Below, piece after piece: positions 5,174 to 9,121 of a stretch of DNA of 9,121 nt; positions within the stretch are counted from its first letter, which is position 1; every line of letters begins with the position of its first letter. The DNA is taken from assembly GCA_903870235.1 (NCBI GenBank), contig CAIQCA010000158.1, positions 1 through 9,121 of the forward strand, written 5' to 3'. The notes under the pieces are model-generated. The model did no database searches. It saw only the letters and a list, made by a program, of their open reading frames with translations, and was not told where the DNA came from. The position numbers and the translations under genes were made by a program. Origin of the DNA: an uncultured bacterium (GTDB taxonomy: Bacteria > Patescibacteriota > Minisyncoccia > Phycocordibacterales > PALSA-1337).

Positions 5174-5178
5174 ATTCA
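5160..5178. other. Junction between two unrelated genomic backgrounds
   Basis: The plus-strand ftsX frame makes sense up to about N147 (5173). The minus-strand glycosidase-like frame makes sense down to about K51 (5163-5165) and then meets TAG at 5157-5159. The two meaningful readings overlap in an AT-rich word of about 14 bp (5162-5175). Promoter type and gene families change here. This fits a join made through a short shared word. Confidence 0.75.
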
Positions 5179-5315
5179 ACCGTTTCAACAGCCCTGGGAG
5201 CATCGATCATAAATCCACGGAACCCTTTTTGCTGATAGCTATCCGCAGATTCTGCACTGAAACCAATGAAGAAGAATAAAAATAGAACAGCTGATAGTTT
5301 TTGTGAGGCTTTCAT
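5163..5315 (-). CDS. Secreted glycosidase-like protein, N-terminal fragment
   Basis: The ATG at 5315 lies 4 nt downstream of the NagX-like stop on the same strand. The first residues form a signal peptide: a basic MKASQK, then a hydrophobic core LFLFFFIGF (about 11-19), with a likely cleavage site near residues 21-25. The mature start includes KGFRGFMIDAPRAVETVEYY (residues 30-49), which I associate with family 20-type glycoside hydrolases of Bacteroidetes; this is recall, not a search. Only about 51 codons exist before the junction, and the catalytic domain is absent. Export and the upstream acyltransferase suggest a role in amino-sugar or glycan breakdown. Confidence 0.6.
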
Positions 5316-5319
5316 AAAA

Positions 5320-6486
5320 TCAGACTTTCATAAAAATATTTTTTCTATACATAAAATAAAGCAAGAGCCAGGCCAGGCTTAGATTACCAATGCCCATAAT
5401 CAATTGAGAGCTATTTTCGCCCAAAGGATTTATGATCCAACCAATTAATGAGGATGTTGTAGAGCTCACATTGAGCAAATTGCCAACAACAATCAGGTAG
5501 ATAAAGAGTGAATTTGTACCGATAACCCGGAAAAAAAGTGTCCACTTTTTATAAGCCCAAACATCTATGATTAAATAAAATAAAGCAAGTAACAGGAAAC
5601 TGATTCCTCCTGAAAACATATTGTAAGTTGTTGTCCAGCATTTTTTTATAACAGGATAAAATGGACTGATACAAAGTGACAGCACAATAAGCCCGACTCC
5701 GGCAGCCACCAGGATGCCAAGTTTCTTTTTTGGCTCTGATTCTTTCTGTAGTAGAATCCGCCCGGCAAAATAGCCCATCAGGGTGACACCGGTAGCTGAA
5801 ATAATACAAAGCAGGCCCAGAGCATCGAAAATGCCATTGCCGCTAACCATTTCCGCATCGGCGCCATAAGCCAGTCTGCCGGGCAAAAACAACCTGTCGA
5901 TATAACCATTAATGCAACCGGAAGGAGTCAGAACCCCGGCTCCGATTCCGGGAACAGGAACCAGCAATTGTAAAATGGCATAGCCGGAAAGCAAGCCACA
6001 AAGACAAATCAATTGAGCTTTTACCGAATTATTGTAAATAACTATAAGTGAGGCAATAAAATAGGAAATGCCAATCTGTCCCAGAACACTTGCATACCTG
6101 GCGTTTGAAAATCCGTTACGTAAAATTCCATTAAAAATGATACCAAGTGAAATCAAAAGAAGCATTCTTTTGCCAATTTTTAAAATCACTTCCTTTTTAG
6201 AGCTGACCTTTTCTAGTTTTGAAAGCAAAGCAATAGGAATTGTGACGCCGGAAATAAACATGAAAAGAGGGAAAATCAGATCTTCAAAATGAAAACCTGC
6301 CCAGACAGCGTGTTCCATTTGTCCGGCCAGTAAATGAAGCCATTTTGCCGGAAAACACTTCGCCACTCCTTCAATCAAAGCGCCTCCGCCAATAATCCAG
6401 AACATATCAAATCCACGCAGTGCATCGATTGATAATATCCGTGGTTTATGTTCCTGATCTGACATTTTGGATGGATCATTCATCAT
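5320..6486 (-). CDS. NagX-like membrane acyltransferase (DUF5009 / HGSNAT family)
   Basis: The predicted product is 388 aa with about 9-10 membrane helices. ILSIDALRGFDMFWIIGG near the N-terminus and EHAVWAGFHFEDLIFPLFMFISG after it are family hallmarks. The histidine of EHAVW (residue 59 from this start) matches the acetyl-accepting His of human heparan-alpha-glucosaminide N-acetyltransferase. Family members move acetyl groups across the membrane onto amino sugars, and bacterial NagX genes often sit with N-acetylglucosamine genes. The start is uncertain: ATGs occur at 6561, 6486, 6483 and 6465. The first 25 residues from 6561 look unlike the family, so I chose 6486; 6465 is also possible. 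The gene probably forms an operon with the secreted glycosidase-like gene downstream. Confidence 0.85.
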   Translation of the reverse strand: MMNDPSKMSDQEHKPRILSIDALRGFDMFWIIGGGALIEGVAKCFPAKWLHLLAGQMEHAVWAGFHFEDLIFPLFMFISGVTIPIALLSKLEKVSSKKEVILKIGKRMLLLISLGIIFNGILRNGFSNARYASVLGQIGISYFIASLIVIYNNSVKAQLICLCGLLSGYAILQLLVPVPGIGAGVLTPSGCINGYIDRLFLPGRLAYGADAEMVSGNGIFDALGLLCIISATGVTLMGYFAGRILLQKESEPKKKLGILVAAGVGLIVLSLCISPFYPVIKKCWTTTYNMFSGGISFLLLALFYLIIDVWAYKKWTLFFRVIGTNSLFIYLIVVGNLLNVSSTTSSLIGWIINPLGENSSQLIMGIGNLSLAWLLLYFMYRKNIFMKV

Positions 6487-6580
6487 TTCATTGATTATAA
6501 ACCATCTTTCCCCGGAGTCAACTGACCATATAGTAGCTGGCATTGTTAAAAGACCATTCACAGGGTGAAAAGTGGTAGAA

Positions 6581-6588
6581 CAAATTTA
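6581..6588 (-). promoter_or_regulatory. Possible Bacteroidetes -7 box of the NagX-like gene
   Basis: Read on the minus strand this is TAAATTTG, a full match to the Bacteroidetes TAnnTTTG element. A weak TCTG (6610-6607) lies 18 nt upstream in place of TTTG. Transcription would begin near 6574, giving a leader of about 88 nt to the ATG at 6486, or 13 nt to the ATG at 6561. Confidence 0.4.
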
Positions 6589-6684
6589 TCTTTTTAATTC
6601 ATTATTCAGATATTTTTTGTTGTTCAGACTCTTTCGCACGAATTCACCGCTTATACCGACATAGGGAGATATGATTTTAACCAT
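6586..6684 (-). CDS. Possible 32-aa ORF or gene remnant
   Basis: This minus-strand frame from ATG 6684 to TAA 6586 has a basic, Asn/Lys-rich C-terminus (VRKSLNNKKYLNNELKR) that reads like the end of a real protein. There is an in-frame stop three codons upstream of the ATG, so no longer gene is present. It may be the tail of a decayed gene or noncoding. I do not recognise it. The surrounding 6562-6823 gap holds no other gene I can support. Confidence 0.2.
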   Translation of the reverse strand: MVKIISPYVGISGEFVRKSLNNKKYLNNELKR

Positions 6685-6823
6685 TTGAGTTTACCAGCCT
6701 TCACGATGGTAATCCCAAATAAAGGCGCGTCGTGTAAGTATTACTACCCTTCCCTCAGGCAGGTTCTCACCATCAATGATCAGGTATCAGTTATTGCTGT
6801 AATCATATTGTATTTGTCAGCCA

Positions 6824-7414
6824 TTATTTATTACGGACAAGCCAATACCAGTGCGAGGCAACAATTCTTCTCCTGCTGAACATGGAATCCACCAGGAGGA
6901 AACCCTTTTCGAAACTTTTGGCCAAAAAGGGAGGGTTAAGGTTCATCTCACCTGGCGAACTATCCAGGGCCCAGATCAAATGGGTACCTCCGGGTTTCAG
7001 TAGTCTGTAAACCTCTGAGACATATTTTTGTTGACTCACTTCATTCAAACAATGAAAGCAACCCACATCAAAGGAGATGTCAAACGGGCCCTTAATTGTT
7101 TCCAGATTAGTTACGTCACCCACAAGAAATTCCGGTTTGTTCTCATATTTGGCAGAATTAGTCCTTGCCCTTTCAATGGCAACAAAAGAGAAGTCAACAG
7201 CGCTTGCTCTTATTCCCTGATTAGCCAGAAAAGTTGAATATCGTCCCAGGCCACAGCCCAGTTCTAAACTGCTTTTTGGTTTTTTTGTCTTAACCAACTC
7301 AGTAAGTTCTTTTGGAATTCGGATATCACTCCAGAGCCAATGCACATAGGGAAAACTGTAGACTTTATTGAACTGCTCACTTGTCGATGGTGGCTTTGAA
7401 TGTTTTTCGTTCAT
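6824..7414 (-). CDS. Class I SAM-dependent methyltransferase, substrate unknown
   Basis: This 196-aa protein has a Rossmann-type methyltransferase core. Motif I LELGCGLG (50-57) binds SAM, the acidic D74 in AVDFS follows strand 2 and contacts the ribose, GDV at 99-101 lies near the adenine, FDVGCFHCL (115-123) is motif IV-like, and LLKPGG (138-143) is the post-core turn. The N-terminus has an aromatic stretch YVHWLWSD (23-30), and the C-terminus ends HWYWLVRNK. The short form resembles small-molecule methyltransferases of the TehB/thiopurine type, but nothing fixes the substrate. It stands alone on the minus strand, with its start facing the divergent permease gene. No consensus TAnnTTTG was found upstream. 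Confidence 0.85.
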   Translation of the reverse strand: MNEKHSKPPSTSEQFNKVYSFPYVHWLWSDIRIPKELTELVKTKKPKSSLELGCGLGRYSTFLANQGIRASAVDFSFVAIERARTNSAKYENKPEFLVGDVTNLETIKGPFDISFDVGCFHCLNEVSQQKYVSEVYRLLKPGGTHLIWALDSSPGEMNLNPPFLAKSFEKGFLLVDSMFSRRRIVASHWYWLVRNK

Positions 7415-7711
7415 GTAATTAGTTGTTGTTAAATTGTGGTTGATGTCTCTAGCCTTACTTCTTTGTAAGTGATCCTACAATTCAGTGACGTAAGTCCGGG
7501 TGAAATATTTTAAGAAAAGTGAAAATAGCTGGTGTAACATGAAGAGATTTACGAAGAGATACGAATCAAGATCTGGATTTTTAAGTGTCTAAAATGACAA
7601 AAGTTAAAATCAGGGATTCAGATTCTTTTATACTCAGGCTTAGGGACACTTCTTGTTTCATCGGCTATATCTTCTGCGTTGCAGATACAAATCGCGGAGA
7701 GGTATAATGAT
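7415..7711. other. Intergenic region between divergent genes
   Basis: I see no supportable gene here. A 37-codon plus-strand frame (ATG at 7594) has no recognisable content. GAAGAGAT occurs twice, 12 bp apart (7541-7548 and 7553-7560), in a form that could be a regulator site on one face of the helix. That is speculative. Confidence 0.4.
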
Positions 7712-7743
7712 TTTGATTCTTCAGAGTTGTTGTGATAGATTTG
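7712..7743 (+). promoter_or_regulatory. Bacteroidetes-type promoter of the permease gene
   Basis: TTTG (7712-7715), a 20-bp spacer and TAGATTTG (7736-7743) match the Bacteroidetes sigma consensus TTTG-N19-21-TAnnTTTG. Transcription should start near 7750, leaving a leader of about 29 nt before the ATG at 7779. No Shine-Dalgarno is seen, as is normal in that phylum. Confidence 0.65.
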
Positions 7744-7778
7744 TAAATAGTCTGTTAAATAGATCTAAAAATGAGAAT

Positions 7779-9121
7779 ATGACCAGAAGATTCTTGAAAA
7801 TTGCTCTCCGCCTGCTCTGGCGTAACAAAACATATAGTATCCTCAACTTTCTGTGCCTTACTTTTGGTCTTGCCAGTGCAATTATCGCTGTATTATATAT
7901 CATGAATATCTGTAGCTACGACCAGTTCCATAAAAACTACAACAGGCTGTATGAGGTTGAAGCAATGGTGACTTATTTTAATGGTGACCGCTTTCTTAAA
8001 GAACCCCTCTCAGCTTCACTTAAAGATGTAGTGAAAGAAAATATCCCCGAAATAGAATCCTTTGTTCGGATTGCAAGCCGGGGCTATACTATTTCGGCGG
8101 GAGACAAATCATTTGACGAAAATGGCATCTATGCCGATGAGGAGTTTTTTAATATGTTTTCTTTTCCTCTTGCCTCAACCGGTGTCCAAACTGTGTTATC
8201 CGACATTAATTCAATTGTTATTTCAGAACGAACGGCCAAGAAGCTTTTTGAAACGGCCGATTGTACCGGTAAAATGATAACCCTCAAGGATGATCAAAAA
8301 GAGGAAGTTTATAAGATTTCGGGAGTACTGAAGGATGTCCCTTCACAATCGCTGCTTCAATTCGATTTTGTAATTCCATTTTCACATTTCCTGCTTGCTA
8401 ATGGCTGGGCAAATGAAACAGGAGCGTCGGCATGCCAGATTTGGGGATTGTTCAGGGAGAATACAAATGTGAGTAAGGTCAATTCACGGATAAAGGATTT
8501 AATTAAGAAACAGGAAACTACTTTAAACCAGGAATTGTTTCTGTTCCCGCTTAAGGAAAAGATCCTCTATTCCTATGCCGGCGAAAAAAGGGTTTGGAAA
8601 GAGATGCAGAATGTAGTTATTATTGGCAGCATTGGATTCGCAATTCTCATAATTGCCTGTTTCAACTTTTTAAATCTTGCCATTGCCCTCAATATAAGGC
8701 GCTATCGTGAGGTTGGAATAAAAAAGGCTGCAGGCGCATCAAAATCGTCAATAATAGTGCAGTTTCTTGGAGAAACTTTTATTCTCATTCTGACGAGTAT
8801 GTTTTTCGCCGTTATTCTTGTCAGGCTTCTTCTGGTTGGCTTCAATGCTATGTTTGAAGGAGATATTCACCTGCGGTTTTCAGAGTTCAGTGTCATTCTC
8901 GCCTTCATCCTGATTGCTATGTTTACGGCTTTGTTTTCGGGATTACTACCCGCATTATTTTTGTCATCGTCAAATCCGGTTTCAATATTAAAGGCTAAAA
9001 TTGTTACCGGCCAGAGCTACTCCTTCTTAAGGCAGAGCCTCATTGTATTCCAGTTCGTGATACCTGTTGTATTGATAATCTGTATGCTTATAATCAGGGT
9101 TCAGGATAGGTATATGCGCAA
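7779..9121 (+). CDS. FtsX/MacB-type ABC transporter permease, 3' end beyond window
   Basis: An uninterrupted frame of 447 codons runs to the window edge. The N-terminus FLKIALRLLWRNKTYSILNFL is the classic opening of Bacteroidetes permeases of this family, with TM1 at about 19-41. A MacB-like periplasmic domain (about 45-275) follows, including SIVISERTAKKLF and a SGVLKDVP motif. The first FtsX domain has helices at about 279-300, 330-352 and 371-397, with the cytoplasmic coupling motif YREVGIKKAAGASKSSI between the first two. A further helix at about 422-440 starts the second half. Full-length relatives run near 780-800 aa with two such halves. These proteins pair with a separate ATPase and act in mechanotransmission or export of lipoproteins, peptides or drugs. 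No ATPase gene is in view. The ATG at 7779 is the only start in frame with the conserved N-terminus. Confidence 0.9.
   Translation, partial: MTRRFLKIALRLLWRNKTYSILNFLCLTFGLASAIIAVLYIMNICSYDQFHKNYNRLYEVEAMVTYFNGDRFLKEPLSASLKDVVKENIPEIESFVRIASRGYTISAGDKSFDENGIYADEEFFNMFSFPLASTGVQTVLSDINSIVISERTAKKLFETADCTGKMITLKDDQKEEVYKISGVLKDVPSQSLLQFDFVIPFSHFLLANGWANETGASACQIWGLFRENTNVSKVNSRIKDLIKKQETTLNQELFLFPLKEKILYSYAGEKRVWKEMQNVVIIGSIGFAILIIACFNFLNLAIALNIRRYREVGIKKAAGASKSSIIVQFLGETFILILTSMFFAVILVRLLLVGFNAMFEGDIHLRFSEFSVILAFILIAMFTALFSGLLPALFLSSSNPVSILKAKIVTGQSYSFLRQSLIVFQFVIPVVLIICMLIIRVQDRYMR

Noticed and set aside
5174..5212. C-terminal tail of FtsX as a natural truncated protein
   Set aside because: The last dozen codons are the antisense of a good minus-strand signal-peptide protein and have no FtsX character.
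6685..6879. 64-aa plus-strand frame between the NagX-like and methyltransferase genes
   Set aside because: Its second part is antisense to the methyltransferase C-terminus, and it has no start signal or recognisable content.
1..9121. CRISPR array, transposon, phage or toxin-antitoxin system
   Set aside because: No regularly spaced repeats, transposase or integrase motifs, terminal inverted repeats or known defence domains were seen on either strand.

Overview
The window looks like two unrelated genomes joined at about position 5160-5178. The left part (1 to about 5170) reads like a small-genome bacterium of the Candidate Phyla Radiation, probably Parcubacteria (Patescibacteria). Its genes are short and tightly packed, most tRNAs lack an encoded CCA, and there is a prfB-ftsE-ftsX run. 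Most genes have a TATAAT hexamer 6-8 nt before the start codon, which implies leaderless mRNAs. The right part (about 5165 to 9121) reads like Bacteroidetes. It holds a NagX/DUF5009 acyltransferase, the start of a secreted glycosidase-like protein, a small methyltransferase, a Bacteroidetes-style FtsX/MacB permease, and promoters of the TTTG-N20-TAnnTTTG type. This taxonomy is inferred from motifs and gene content; no database was searched.

Left part, in order: tRNA-Met(CAT) and tRNA-Asp(GTC); a near-consensus promoter with a structured leader that contains a 17-codon ORF starting at the predicted +1; a MoaA-like radical SAM gene with a strong Shine-Dalgarno and a strong intrinsic terminator; an ITPA/HAM1-type nucleotide pyrophosphatase; two small membrane-anchored proteins of unknown role; tRNA-Thr(GGT), a decayed tRNA-Thr fragment and tRNA-Thr(CGT); prfB (RF2) with a shortened N-terminal domain; ftsE; and ftsX, cut at the junction. 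FtsE and FtsX form an ABC-type complex at the division site. RF2 terminates translation at UAA/UGA.

Right part, in order: on the minus strand, a NagX-like membrane acyltransferase gene followed 4 nt later by the N-terminus of a secreted glycosidase-like protein, which together suggest an amino-sugar or glycan locus; then a minus-strand class I methyltransferase. On the plus strand, an ABC-transporter permease runs off the right edge with 447 codons visible.

Two points deserve attention. The first is the junction, where two genes on opposite strands and from different lineages are both truncated at the same AT-rich word of about 14 bp; an assembly chimera is the most likely cause. The second is the leader of the radical SAM gene, with its candidate leaderless micro-ORF. 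I saw no CRISPR array, transposase, phage gene or recognisable defence system.
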